Source of the DNA: Phymatolithon calcareum
Taxonomy: Eukaryota; Rhodophyta; Florideophyceae; Hapalidiales
Reading direction: 5' to 3'
NCBI GenBank assembly: GCA_977006965.1
Contig: OZ345361.1
Coordinates: forward strand, 2,914,001 to 2,978,000
Length of the DNA: 64,000 nucleotides
The notes beneath the pieces were generated by a model. The model did no database searches and was not told where the DNA came from. It saw nothing but the letters and a program-made list of their open reading frames with translations. Positions within the stretch are counted from its first letter, which is position 1. Every line of letters starts with the position of its first letter. Positions 43,901-53,074 of this stretch are shown in pieces. Position numbers and translations under genes: made by a program.

Positions 43901-45179
43901 CAACAGTGACGGCGTCCGACGGAGATCGGTAAGAACAGAAACCGAGAATACTCGCAAGTTGACGATCTCGATTTTCTGCATCAGTGGCGAAAGATGCCTG
44001 TGGTAATCCACTTTCGTACCTGGACGTGTGGTGAACTGTCCATACGGCAGTGATTTTACCACGCAGACGAGCATATCCTTCCTCAGTTACTCCGGAATTA
44101 AATGCAGAACGGACGCCTTGGGATAGGTCCGGACGCCCCAGTAGACACACTTCGATGACGTCGCCGGGCTCTGCATACGAACATCCCCTTCCATCTTCAC
44201 TCCACCCATCGTTATCAACGCTTATTGAGCGCGGAAGCCCAAAAAAATATTCTCTGGCCGCGACAATGGGCCATATGTCCACACATTCTTCTGCTGCAAT
44301 AGATGCAGTCCTTTGATTAGATTCCGTTCCACTCGCGGTAAGAGTCGTGGCTTTCATGAGGTCTAAGACGGGTGCTGTTGCCACATCCGCCCGTGCGTAT
44401 TCGCTCGGAAGAACGACGCGCACTTTTATCTGAGGCGCTCCGTTCGCAGAAAATGACGTAGCTCGCGCCCCGGCCTTCGATGTGTCCACATCTTCCGCGC
44501 TGTCGATGCTACGAACTGCAAGCGATTCGAACAGAACGGACTTAAATTTAGTGGCGAGTGTGGTGTAGTGGGGAAGGCAGGATATGGATTCCTTTGTCAA
44601 TCTCAAATCTTCGTCGGTCGCACTGGAATTAGCCCAGGATCCTGATCCCACTGCACGAAGACGACGAAATGTATCTGAAATCATCCGCATTGCTTGGTAC
44701 TGGAACTTCGTTAGCTTCTGTGATCCTGTCGTCATAAGTAGGCCCCACAGAACTCTCCAGTTCTGAATTTTCATGTGCATTTCTCCACTTATCATTCTGA
44801 CAGCATCAGGTTCGTCAGTTCCACGCATCTCGGTAGCTATTGAGATGTCCATATGATGACCTATGTCGTCCCCTTCTAGATTACCAACCTCAGCAGGCTC
44901 ATCCAAAAACGGTTCTTCTTCCACGGCTCTCACTTCGAGAACGTCATCTTGTCCTTCCATGTCGGTGATGGCATCCAATCTTTCGCGGTCTTCATTCAAC
45001 ACCAAGTCCAACGGGGCGTTCGTATTGTCAAGCCCGTTGTCCAGCGAGCTGTGATATCGCACTTGGTCAACTTCCCTACGGTCTTCAGCCACATGTTCTA
45101 TGATATTAGCTTCTTGGCTCCCAGGACACTGCTCTTGGAACCGGAACCGGCTTCTGCGCTTTCTGGGACGTTTCCCCAT
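40986..45179 (-). CDS. Cassette 1 gene B, CACTA/Plavaka-like transposase (1,397 aa)
   Basis: Intron-free, start at MGKRPRKRRSRFRFQ (a GTG-led extension of three codons lies upstream). Basic N-terminus, acidic region, then NWRVLWGLLMTTGSQKLTKF. The middle has the layout of Transposase_21-type enzymes: FLLFWDGFEVSKG (about residue 636), a 50-residue stretch with SLCPPGVKS, GMTEGFVDVDACGTRRR, then LVGCLGDTPA (about 722) and HTASACCHLCKF (about 740). The two Asp and the Cys cluster correspond to the DDE and Cys signature of that group. A helical block GELSLEKAHQSLKRAI (about 1070) may supply the Glu. The match is by eye, not by search. All blocks are conserved in B'. Confidence 0.7.
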   Translation of the reverse strand: MGKRPRKRRSRFRFQEQCPGSQEANIIEHVAEDRREVDQVRYHSSLDNGLDNTNAPLDLVLNEDRERLDAITDMEGQDDVLEVRAVEEEPFLDEPAEVGNLEGDDIGHHMDISIATEMRGTDEPDAVRMISGEMHMKIQNWRVLWGLLMTTGSQKLTKFQYQAMRMISDTFRRLRAVGSGSWANSSATDEDLRLTKESISCLPHYTTLATKFKSVLFESLAVRSIDSAEDVDTSKAGARATSFSANGAPQIKVRVVLPSEYARADVATAPVLDLMKATTLTASGTESNQRTASIAAEECVDIWPIVAAREYFFGLPRSISVDNDGWSEDGRGCSYAEPGDVIEVCLLGRPDLSQGVRSAFNSGVTEEGYARLRGKITAVWTVHHTSRYESGLPQASFATDAENRDRQLASILGFCSYRSPSDAVTVEVPELPIESEGEEDDEDIGMDRGARRKRKKPSPERAEAMRRRKEALRERRDQMDRAWAQWKKPAIKPGDIICLLRPSPSGRADTAASLVGNEGARLAVAHRFWAENEERGRHAFWISGDINVDERAPQPETRTSLSSDSGLSELRDGRRPEDICSPVSSSPPVLYRELVSCVLSVPHVGPRGPQQFQPISSMGRLESGEEYIIYRFLLFWDGFEVSKGTSASGDGFYMVSLNLTSQARGTSNAVRIISLCPPGVKSWTVFKRIQDDILKGMTEGFVDVDACGTRRRIFLDLVGCLGDTPAINASLDTLGHTASACCHLCKFTRSSSGLLGSRYTELEHSALRSASGRGYYQHLAVRDCKAGKESCRLLGMKQEHKDEELPLHSLCEAMMTARPLIPKNSGGLQILSGFLDPYKSCFVAPDHLLTGHFRDCVNMAFKLLPSKVYRVSCESYMLGFLKDCQLPVQNRLFDQEKKVLYSMSMTELYALSVVAEHGFRKGCEAIDLSAETRNQAPPHCLEAVAIVGSASRILTAFWRIPSRAKDVTSVLATFNYDNGMRRVSGIQKMVRLHISRLREICSMKDEDVLELESTSCSRSRKTQLSRVRMRCLIARRCVDKPNVHRLLELAYTTVPMVGHVSRVGELSLEKAHQSLKRAINQSNNKDIQMQSMNSAIFNDWQARLTMLASDALNGDCRSISGCYRLLSGREAIAQTYDSGPSSYLMQVRRALGPSCCVPALLKAERKSVISPRAAISSNTAYSWVLEGNLDSFTVLDGPEQGPRWQVYKALRNAGLLESETLSSCFEMANTVRATAKNGIPLLSLTAGSAVEIVTYRPYEQSFHVPFVVHRRSVYQEMIGEREGPSMWAIVVFVKLQVSKEEQEVWAALRPFHLSVSVPSEDGFDSHSRRFHVGTSLSFTKVDLQTLQKAAVLHDCRPGICSPVPRRAQLTHGADSILQADGTFYLLGRANGYPPRRG

Positions 45180-45851
45180 GGTGCCCACGGCGTGATTGAG
45201 ATCGAGGTGAGTATCGCGTTAATGAAACAGTCTGCAGAGAGCAGATATGCTCCCGGTAGCGGTAGATGCCAAGTGTGGATTAGGAACTGTTATTTTCCTC
45301 GCGAGATTCCTGAAGATGTTCAAGCACATCTGATTCCAGAAGCAGTGATCCTGACTACAAGTATGGATCTTACGCCTTGTCATCCGCACAAGAGCGTCTG
45401 TGGCATGTCTACCACATGAGTTGCCTTCTCAATTTTTTCATAATTCAGCTGCCTCCAAAGCAACATAGTTCGGGCTAGAAAGCGATGAACGTGATAGTTT
45501 ATACGTCCCTTCGTTTTGCTGTTGCACATTTTCGAACCATAGTGAGAATCGGTTGTGCGCCCTCAAAAGCAGATTTCACCGCCGTTCAAACCTGCATTGC
45601 CAGTGGTTTTAATCCAGCATATTGGCATTTCCTGACAGTGCAGAAATTCATATCCCATTAGTTTGCTCACCATTTCTATGTTCGTGCCATTTTCTCTCCT
45701 CCATCTCTATCGACTTGGCCCTCTTTTGCTTCTCGGAAAGGTTTTCGGAGCGATATCCCAGGCTTGGGTACAAAAACGTGTCTCTTTCTTTACTACGAAT
45801 CGCTCTAAGCGTTTTGAATCTTTTCACTCCAGCACGATTCATATTTGAAAA
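45180..45851. other. Divergent intergenic region B/C, cassette 1
   Basis: 672 bp between the start codons of divergent genes B and C, presumably a two-way promoter. No TATA box or repeat is evident and there is no visible similarity to the cassette 2 counterpart (53075-53692). Confidence 0.4.
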
Positions 45852-46943
45852 ATGACGCAGCCTAAGCTGATTGCTCCGCGTCCCCATCATGGCCGTCCAA
45901 CAGTCCCTGCCTCACAGCTTCCCGCACATTCGCAGTCCCAGCAATGTTCGCTACCCTCGGCTGATGATTTTGAGGAGCTCCGGCGTGCGCATGCTGATCT
46001 GACGGCACAAGTTTCTTTACTGGAGAAGCGGCAAAATGCGGAAGAGGAACGAATGATGGCGTATAGCGTGCGCAATTCTGCCCTTAATAGCTCGATTGCT
46101 GTCCAGAGATGCCTGCTGTTCGCCCGGGCGCGTGCAATGACTATTCTTCGCACTGGAAGCCTTGAGCTCGGTCTCAGGCCTGTGGACCTTGTTGCTGCGA
46201 ATACAATCGTTCAAGTTCTTCTGAAATCTCAGCCCTCTGATTGCAGTCTTAGCGAGTTCTGCCTGCTGGTTTCGAGACTGCACCGCCAAACCGCGATTAC
46301 ATGTCGATTTCTGCCATCGCCATTTTACTCTTTATATCCCAGTGTGGCTCGGACGTCGCGACTTTCAATACTATTTGATTCCTACAAGGACATGTGTGAT
46401 GCCCTGCAAATAGATGCACATGCGAGAGAGGTAGGAGTATACAAGGAGAGGCGCGATACGTCGCGTTCTCTACGAGCAGTTCAAGTACTTGGCGTCCAAG
46501 TGGTGATATCAGATGAGAGAAAACTGCTGCTTGGGCACAGTCGTGTTCCGGGTCCTTACACCGCTGCATTCTTACAACAAGCACCGCCACGATGGACCCA
46601 GCGTGCATGGGAGTCCGGCTTCGTGTTCAAGATTGGAAATTCATCTACGGTTATTCCACCAACAGATGTTGACCGTAGCGCACAACCTTCTCCAGCTAAT
46701 GGAGGTACAGATTTCAATGCCACACCCCCTCTTGAAGACCAGTTTGGAATATTCTGGGAGAGGATGAAAGGAGCTCAAGTTATTGGCCAAGGTCCTGAAA
46801 ATGTACCTGGTCTCTTGCGTACCTACTTTCCTGCAGTCATTCTACGCACAAACCGTTTAACGAGCTCAGCACAATCAATTTTTAATTCGCGCTTTCAAGA
46901 CCGCTACCCGAGGGAGTATATGACCAGTAGTGAGCCCAAATAA
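45852..46943 (+). CDS. Cassette 1 gene C, unknown protein (363 aa)
   Basis: ATG 45852, no intron. A Pro-rich N-terminus is followed by a predicted coiled coil of about residues 40-70 (RRAHADLTAQVSLLEKRQ), then a conserved core: AVQRCLLFARARAMTILRTG, LKSQPSDCSLSEFCLLV, FLPSPFYSLYPSVARTSRLS, LFDSYKDMCDALQIDAHARE and LLGHSRVPGPYTAAFLQQ. The family is not recognised. Same length as C' (363 aa). Divergent from B, so the two may be co-expressed from one promoter region. Confidence 0.75.
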   Translation: MTQPKLIAPRPHHGRPTVPASQLPAHSQSQQCSLPSADDFEELRRAHADLTAQVSLLEKRQNAEEERMMAYSVRNSALNSSIAVQRCLLFARARAMTILRTGSLELGLRPVDLVAANTIVQVLLKSQPSDCSLSEFCLLVSRLHRQTAITCRFLPSPFYSLYPSVARTSRLSILFDSYKDMCDALQIDAHAREVGVYKERRDTSRSLRAVQVLGVQVVISDERKLLLGHSRVPGPYTAAFLQQAPPRWTQRAWESGFVFKIGNSSTVIPPTDVDRSAQPSPANGGTDFNATPPLEDQFGIFWERMKGAQVIGQGPENVPGLLRTYFPAVILRTNRLTSSAQSIFNSRFQDRYPREYMTSSEPK

Positions 46944-47576
46944 ATAACCTGATCAGAAACTAATATTGCATTGCTAATGGATAGTAGCAACAAATATGCT
47001 TTCTGACAAGCACCGTGCGGAAAAGACGCGTGGATTCATGATACACGAAAAGATGTGTCTGATGAGAGCACGATCTTTCTCTACAGTTCAAACAGGAAAG
47101 CCAATAGCGTTCCTGTTCAGGCCTTGCTAGTCAGGCAGACGGAATAGATACAAGAGCTCCGAGATCATGAGAGAACTGACACATAATCGCATTGCCAAAA
47201 CGGCCCGTGCTAACGTCACAATGAAACGAAAAATAGAGATATGTTCGCTCCGGCTTGTTCTAGGATTTCTTCTTCCCATCCTCTCGCCATGGACCTTTAC
47301 GTCACCGGCGCGCGTTCGGCGTATATTGTTCTCGGGATGTGGGAAAGATGTTTTGTGCGCAACAGGCTGTTGAAGTCAGATGACTCTCGTAGCGATTAAA
47401 CTCGCGCGATCCCATATGTACCAGAAACCGTATTGCACGTCGCATCTGACCGCCTTGTGTGGCGGTCTATGGGGCGTTCCACAGTGCTTCAGCGCCATTT
47501 TGTCGATCTCGGTTCCACCTCAATTTATGACGCCTAATTTGCCACTTGGCAGGCAGCTTCAAACCACGAACAACGA
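46944..47576. other. Spacer between gene C and Harbinger
   Basis: About 630 bp, no gene seen. The right limit of cassette 1 must lie here or inside the Harbinger flank, but I could not find an inverted terminus. Confidence 0.4.
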
Positions 47577-47746
47577 CGGATAAAACCATCATACCGAAAA
47601 TGGCCGTTGAAACCGACCATAATAGCGCAAAAAACCATCCTGCAAATATTTTCGCTTCTCCAGTGCGGTCTATACCGCTTGTGCCCATGCCCGTGCCCGA
47701 ATTTTAGGGAATATTATTGGTTGATCGGTACTGTAATTTTTCATTC

Positions 47747-47839
47747 GGAAGCAGAACGGGCAGAACGGGCAGAACAGGAAAGTTAACTTCTTTCCCGAGG
47801 GAAAGAAGTTAACTGTCCTGTTCTGCCCGTTCTGCTTCC
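47747..47839. other. Long subterminal hairpin of the Harbinger element
   Basis: GGAAGCAGAACGGGCAGAAC on the left pairs with GTTCTGCCCGTTCTGCTTCC on the right, continuing through GTTAACTTCTTTCCC around a 3-base centre. One 9-nt GGGCAGAAC repeat bulges on the left arm. It lies between the terminal repeat and the transposase start. The deleted copy (62464-62556) has the same fold with a compensatory change. It could act as a transposase-binding site or as an RNA structure in the leader. Confidence 0.8.
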
Positions 47840-47944
47840 CATTTGGCGCGAATTTTTGATTTGGCGCGAAGACAATGCTTGTTTACCCCCTCAATGACCC
47901 TTTCGTACCGTTTTTGCTGTTCTTCGTTGTCATCGCTGTCGACG

Positions 47945-49177
47945 ATGGATGCGCAAAGTACCGTCGCTATTGTGGGCAGCATCGTCACTGTCTTGCTCTC
48001 GCTTGTTGACACGTCGTTTGACGACAAGCTTGAGATTCGATTCCGCTCAGCATCGCGAAGGCGTGATCGGCAGTGTTTCGAACGCGTTACCGGTCTTTTG
48101 AGTGACTCCGAGTTCAAAAGAGCGTTCAGACTATCTCGGCGTACATTTTACAAGCTCCTCCGTTTACTCCGACCCCATTTGGAGCGAAATGAAAAGCAAG
48201 CGAGCCGCTCCAGCGGTGGGGTAATCTCCCCAAGCATTCGGCTCGGGGTCACATTACGGTTGCTCAGCGGTGGCTCATACTTGGACCAGATGTTAGCCTT
48301 CAGACTGGGGAGGTCGACTGTGTTTGCTGTCTTCAAAGAAACGGTCGTGGCGATTGAGAAGGAGCTCAAAATGCCCGGGATCCCGTTCAATGATCCCAGA
48401 AAGCTGAATATGTTAGCCGGTGAATTTAGTCAATCTCGCACAGTACAAAGCCCGCTCGAGGGATGCGTCGCCGCCCTCGACGGCATCGCTATCGAGGTGT
48501 CTAAACCACCTGACGAATACGTGCCACGGAATTTCTTCTGCCGGAAAGGCATGTATGCCCTTCCAGTTCAAGCCTGTGTTGACGCACGTTACAGATTTCT
48601 GTACATGTCGTGCAAATGTGTGGGATCAACTCATGACTCTGTGGCGTTTGCTGTGTCGTCACTGGCGCGTCGGCTGCAAGACGGAGCGATGCCCCCCGGA
48701 TTCTGGATTTCTGCAGACGCTGCGTACTCCTGCATGCACGGCGTCGTGACGCCGTGGTCAAAATCCTCGTTGGGACACGCAGAAGATGGTTTGTTCCGTG
48801 ACGCTTTCAATTTCTATCATAGTTCAATGAGGATCCATGTTGAGCAAGCGTTCGGTATCCTTGTGCGACGATGGGGTGTGCTCTGGAGACCCCTTTCGTA
48901 CTCAATGGTTGACACGCTGCCGATACTTTCAGTCTGCATGCGACTGCATAATTTTGCAGTCGACAACGACGGGGATTGCCAAGGATTTATGTCGGCTTTC
49001 GAAGAAAGAGTGAGCAGAGATGCTGCCGGAGAATGGTTAAGGAGCAGTAGATCATTATTTTCAAACGTTATGGGCCGAAACCAAGGTCAACGAAGTGATT
49101 TACTGGCTTGTGAGATGAGGGCGCTAATGACAAGTAACTTAAAAAGCAGAGGGATAACTAGGCCTGCACAAACTTGA
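47945..49177 (+). CDS. PIF/Harbinger transposase (410 aa)
   Basis: ATG 47945 (MDAQSTVAIV); an in-frame ATG at 47894 is a possible earlier start. The DDE_4 core is complete: AALDGIAIEV (first Asp), ISADAAYSCM (second Asp) and MRIHVEQAFGILVRRWGVLW with the Glu in VEQAFG. Other family marks are RRTFYKLLRLLRPHL and LRLLSGGSYLDQMLAFRLGR. An unusual hydrophobic stretch VAIVGSIVTVLLSLVD starts the protein, also kept in the deleted copy; it could be a buried helix or a membrane-like segment. The frame is intact, so the element may be active. Confidence 0.92.
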   Translation: MDAQSTVAIVGSIVTVLLSLVDTSFDDKLEIRFRSASRRRDRQCFERVTGLLSDSEFKRAFRLSRRTFYKLLRLLRPHLERNEKQASRSSGGVISPSIRLGVTLRLLSGGSYLDQMLAFRLGRSTVFAVFKETVVAIEKELKMPGIPFNDPRKLNMLAGEFSQSRTVQSPLEGCVAALDGIAIEVSKPPDEYVPRNFFCRKGMYALPVQACVDARYRFLYMSCKCVGSTHDSVAFAVSSLARRLQDGAMPPGFWISADAAYSCMHGVVTPWSKSSLGHAEDGLFRDAFNFYHSSMRIHVEQAFGILVRRWGVLWRPLSYSMVDTLPILSVCMRLHNFAVDNDGDCQGFMSAFEERVSRDAAGEWLRSSRSLFSNVMGRNQGQRSDLLACEMRALMTSNLKSRGITRPAQT

Positions 49178-49192
49178 GAGTCAAGTAAAAGT

Positions 49193-51343
49193 TCACGAAA
49201 TAGTCCGGGTTAAAGAAGCACTTATTTGTTTCTGAAGTTGACCGATTTTCTTTTCCAACAGCTGAACAGTACGGGTGACCACAATGTCGCTGGAGCCGCT
49301 AATCGCAATTAAATCTGCCCGCTGTTTTGTGAGATCCGTGAGTTCACGCAGAAGTGAAGTACAGTCTTCAGTGGCGCCGCCAGAGGCAGCAGTGCTCGGC
49401 ATCGAAGAGTTCCTTTCTTCGTCTGAACTTTTCTTCGCGGTTTGCAGAAATCCGACAAGAGCATCGCTCAAAGCGCTAATTTTCTCATCACGTGCAGTAG
49501 CTGCAGCCTTCGCTTGTTCTACAACTTTTCGCTTCTTGCGCAGGGCGCCACCGCGACTGCTCAGCTCTCCCCCATCTCCATCGTCGTATCCTGTGCCGTT
49601 AGGCGCGAGCTTGCATGCGAAGTTCAACAAAGCCGTGTCCTCGTCTTTAGTTCCGCACTTCAGGGCGTAGAACATTATGCAGACGTGTCGGGCCTGTGGC
49701 GCTATTCCCGTGGAGTTTGGTGCACGTGGTACAAACTCATGAAAGTTGTTTCCCTCTCCGTCGTTCTGCCCCGACACTGTCCAGTTGTCGTACGCGCGTG
49801 TGAAAAGTGACCGTGTTTTAAAAAAATTGTCCTTCAACCACGGGCCAGACCGGAACGTTCGAGGTGCCGCATTGACGTCCACACCTCCAGGTTCTTCGTC
49901 TCCCATGACACATCCCCTGACGTCAAGGATGTACAATGCGGAAGGGTCATTGAACAAAGGTTGCACAATAGATTCCCAGAAAACGTCTCTGTTTTCTCGG
50001 CGCTGCAACTGCGCCCGACTGAGATCCAGCCCAGACTCTATGAGCGCCAGCCGTGCTTTTTCGCTCTCAGTGAGAACTGCCATTAGGCGGGCGAACTCAG
50101 ATGTGGTCATTGGTGGCTCGGAAATCGTTCGTTCCCCGGCTGGCCGGTGATGTTCTGAATCGCGAGTGGCCAATTCCTCTGTCGCAGGCGCGACGTAGAT
50201 ATCGATAGACATGTTTGCTGGTCTACGCCAGAAGGCGACTTGCGAGGGGCCAAAAGCATCCTCGTACGAAAAACGCCCTTGCCCGACGTTATCATCTGCG
50301 AGGCTCAGTAAGTTGCATACCACAGAGTTCTTGATTCCATAAGTACGAACGCTCGCCTCTTTGGCGAGCTTGCGCAGTTCTGACTTATTCCTCAGCATGA
50401 GAAACGTGTAAGCATAGTCTCTTGGCACAGGCGTTGTGAGCGAGTGGCGCTGCGGAACATAATCCTTCAACCACGGCCTGGATTGCGCTGTATTTAAGTC
50501 ATCGGCGACAAAGTCCTGGTCATCATCGCTAATGAGGGCGTGCCGCACGACTGCGCTCATAGTATTCAGTTCATCATCGGCCAGGCCGTGTGCTGCGGCC
50601 ATTATCGGCGCCGACGCTAATGATGGTACAGGAAAATCGCCGCTTACGCTGGGGGCCTGAGTCCCCCGAAGTTGCGTCAATTGCCGTGTGTCATCCGTGC
50701 TTTCCCGTGGTGAGGAAGTGTCGAGTGCAGCATGCACAACAGGAGCGACCTCTCGGGTGCGTGCCGGTACTGCCGCCCGAGAAACACGAGAGAGAAATGG
50801 CGGCAAAGGCGTGCGCCTGGTCTGTCCGGCAGTTGCACTTTCCGCGCGCTGTGTGTCTTTCGAAAGTGAGCCAGGGTGCAACGCGACAATGCATTTCGAG
50901 TCGCCATCGCCGTGGAGATCGGCATGTTCTACAGCGTTGACGGAGGGGCTGGCATTGGCGAGCCGGTCGCCATTGGTATTAGAGCTCGGACTGACGTCAA
51001 TGGACAGATCGCCGGGAAGCATGGTCTTGGCTAGCTGGTGTTGCGCCCCGGTGCTCGTGGGCGGCTCAGCGCGTACAGGGGCGACCGGGGACTGTAGTCG
51101 CATTGCGAGCCCCTGTGCGGTATTGGGCTTGAACAGTTCTCGTGCTCCTCCGATTTGCCCGTTGCGCTGGGATACCTGGGTGGTATTTGTCACACACCTG
51201 GGTATTGCCCAAATATCGCATTCTGTACAACGGTCAGCGCGAGCATTAGTTTCCACAAATTGGAGAACAGTACAGTACGAGCAAGACGGTGGTGGGGCCA
51301 GCCATGCATGGATGCAGTCATCGAAATAGAATTTCTGGCACAT
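49193..51343 (-). CDS. Harbinger second ORF (Myb/SANT- or SAP-like accessory protein)
   Basis: The open frame reaches 51442 inside the terminal repeat; I choose the Met at 51343 (MCQKFYFDDCIHAW), giving 716 aa. The N-terminus has several Cys (CSYC, CTEC), a long disordered middle follows, then SELRKLAKEASVRTYGIKNS resembling a SAP DNA-binding motif. A tryptophan-rich block (WLKDNFFKTRSLFTRAYDNW, then TVSGQNDGEGNNFHEF) resembles the Myb/trihelix-like domain of Harbinger partner proteins. The C-terminus is a coiled coil (LLEKKIGQLQKQISAS). In known Harbinger elements the partner binds ends and brings in the transposase; the assignment here is by position and partial motif. Confidence 0.7.
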   Translation of the reverse strand: MCQKFYFDDCIHAWLAPPPSCSYCTVLQFVETNARADRCTECDIWAIPRCVTNTTQVSQRNGQIGGARELFKPNTAQGLAMRLQSPVAPVRAEPPTSTGAQHQLAKTMLPGDLSIDVSPSSNTNGDRLANASPSVNAVEHADLHGDGDSKCIVALHPGSLSKDTQRAESATAGQTRRTPLPPFLSRVSRAAVPARTREVAPVVHAALDTSSPRESTDDTRQLTQLRGTQAPSVSGDFPVPSLASAPIMAAAHGLADDELNTMSAVVRHALISDDDQDFVADDLNTAQSRPWLKDYVPQRHSLTTPVPRDYAYTFLMLRNKSELRKLAKEASVRTYGIKNSVVCNLLSLADDNVGQGRFSYEDAFGPSQVAFWRRPANMSIDIYVAPATEELATRDSEHHRPAGERTISEPPMTTSEFARLMAVLTESEKARLALIESGLDLSRAQLQRRENRDVFWESIVQPLFNDPSALYILDVRGCVMGDEEPGGVDVNAAPRTFRSGPWLKDNFFKTRSLFTRAYDNWTVSGQNDGEGNNFHEFVPRAPNSTGIAPQARHVCIMFYALKCGTKDEDTALLNFACKLAPNGTGYDDGDGGELSSRGGALRKKRKVVEQAKAAATARDEKISALSDALVGFLQTAKKSSDEERNSSMPSTAASGGATEDCTSLLRELTDLTKQRADLIAISGSSDIVVTRTVQLLEKKIGQLQKQISASLTRTIS

Positions 51344-51529
51344 GGCATACACAATCCGGTATAGACTAGGTGGGAATTTCCCAGTTCTACTGTAATTACA
51401 TCGGGCAGGCACGGGCATGGGCATGTGCGGTATAGACCGCACTGGAGGAGTGAAATTTATGGGATATTGGTTTGTAGTGTCATTACAGTCGGTTTGAACC
51501 GCCTTTCATGGTATGATGGTTTTTTTCGG

Positions 51530-51982
51530 ACAGTGGGGGGACCTTTGAAGGTATGGCTCTGCTGGACATAAACCGCACAGTATAGTTTGCATTTAATTTT
51601 TTGAAAACGCTAGAGAGACGACGTACAAACCAGCTTACTGCTAGGTTTATGGTACTCGACTGGAGCATGTGGTAGAAAGACCAAACCACACCAGCTGGTG
51701 TCCACTTCGCACAGCAAGAACGACGAGAACGAAATTAACATGAAATTGGAACACTCTAGCGTAAAGTCATTTCGATTTCAACGTGCTTATTACCATTTAC
51801 CAGCTTGCGCGAGGGAAACCCGCAATAAATCTCTACGTCTCCCATTTGAACACTATGTTGCGGATCACATGCAGTACGTACTAATTGCCGGATATGGCAT
51901 AGTGCAGTTGTGCGAAGAGGAAGGGTTAGATTATGCTCTTACGGGAAGCAATGGAGCGCTATTGCACGAATGCGTGTAAGAT
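51530..51982. other. Spacer between Harbinger and gene C'
   Basis: About 450 bp. A 93-codon frame (51698-51979) has no counterpart beside gene C and is not called. No cassette end was identified. Confidence 0.4.
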
Positions 51983-53074
51983 TTATGGAAGAACACCAGT
52001 AGTCATGAGCTCTGTGGGATAGCGACCTTGCAATCGTGTCCTAAAGATCATTCGACAAGAGGTTGTGAGCTCTCGGGTGCGCAGAACAAGCGCTGGAAAA
52101 AACGAACGGAGAAGACCAGGGATATCCTCGGGACGATTTCCACAGGACGGCCCCACTTTCATTCTCTCCCATGTGATCGAAAAGTGGTCCTCAAGGGGAG
52201 GTAGGGAATTGAAGTCCGTTGTGTTGTGGACAGATGGCGTTTGAGCACCATGCGCTGTAGCCAGTGGGGGAATAATTGTGGATGTATCTCCAAACTTGAA
52301 TTCGAATCCTGTTTCCCACGCATTATGTATCCATCCGGGCGGCCTTTGCTCCAGGAATGCAGAGTTGTATGGACCAGGTACACGGCTATGACCAAGTAGT
52401 ATTTTTCGGTCGTGGTCTGTCTCCACCTGGACTCCAAGTATCTGAACTGCGCGCAAAGCACGTGATGTATCGCATCGTTCCTTGTATGCCCCTACATCTC
52501 TCGCATGAACGTCAATATTGAGCGCCTCGCAAATGTCCTTGTACGAATCGAAAAGAATTGCTAACCGAGATGTTCTCGCAGCACTCGGATATGTTGTGTA
52601 GTATCTGGACGGTAGAAAGCGGCACGCAATTGACGGGCGACGCTTCAAATCTGCAACAATCATGCAGAACTCCTGAAGACTGACATCGGAAGGCTGCGAC
52701 TTAAGGACGACGTTGACGATACTGTTAAAAGCGCAAAGGCTCGGAGGTCTGTGTCCGAGCTCAGTGCTTCCAGTGCGGAGAATTGCGAGCGCCCGCGAAC
52801 GGGCGAATAGTACACATCTTTGAACTGCTGCAGCGGTGTTCAAGGTAGAGCTTCTTAAGCTGTACGCAGCCATACGCTGATCCTCCATGTCTTGCCTCTG
52901 TGTTAGTCTTTCCATGCGGGCTGCAAGATCAGCGTGAGAACGACGTAGATCCTTGATATCCTCTGCAGTTTCACGCATGAAGCGAGGGGTGTTCGAATAA
53001 GGGCTAGATGGAAACTGTGGGGATGGCGGAAAGTCTCGCGGTGGGCGCGGTGCAATTCTCCGAGCATCGGGCAT
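51983..53074 (-). CDS. Cassette 2 gene C' (363 aa)
   Basis: Mirror partner of gene C with the same length and order of blocks: RRSHADLAARMERLTQRQ, AVQRCVLFARSRALAILRTG, LKSQPSDVSLQEFCMIV, FLPSRYYTTYPSAARTSRLA, LFDSYKDICEALNIDVHARD and LLGHSRVPGPYNSAFLEQ. No intron or break. The termini (last ten residues) are less alike. Function unknown; the conserved helix-rich core and coiled coil suggest a protein-binding or DNA-binding role (inference). Confidence 0.75.
   Translation of the reverse strand: MPDARRIAPRPPRDFPPSPQFPSSPYSNTPRFMRETAEDIKDLRRSHADLAARMERLTQRQDMEDQRMAAYSLRSSTLNTAAAVQRCVLFARSRALAILRTGSTELGHRPPSLCAFNSIVNVVLKSQPSDVSLQEFCMIVADLKRRPSIACRFLPSRYYTTYPSAARTSRLAILFDSYKDICEALNIDVHARDVGAYKERCDTSRALRAVQILGVQVETDHDRKILLGHSRVPGPYNSAFLEQRPPGWIHNAWETGFEFKFGDTSTIIPPLATAHGAQTPSVHNTTDFNSLPPLEDHFSITWERMKVGPSCGNRPEDIPGLLRSFFPALVLRTRELTTSCRMIFRTRLQGRYPTELMTTGVLP

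Larger units (their letters stand above)
47577..51529 (+). mobile_element. Complete PIF/Harbinger transposon
   Basis: Core inverted ends CTCCAGTGCGGTCTATACCG (from 47658, and reverse complement ending at 51447) continue inward with TGCCCATGCCCGTGCC. Weaker but clear inverted similarity continues outward to AAAACCATCATACC on both sides (47581-47595 and 51510-51525 as reverse complement). It encodes a DDE_4 transposase rightward and a second ORF leftward, the usual two-gene Harbinger plan. No TWA target duplication was found at either candidate border, so the true ends stay uncertain by about 80 bp. Confidence 0.85.

Noticed and set aside
49275-51329. Several plus-strand frames of 100-213 codons
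   Set aside because: Shadows of the Harbinger second ORF, with no motifs of their own.
47577-51529. Host-gene identity for the Harbinger second ORF
   Set aside because: It lies inside the element's inverted ends and its 5' part is also kept in the deleted copy, so it belongs to the transposon.
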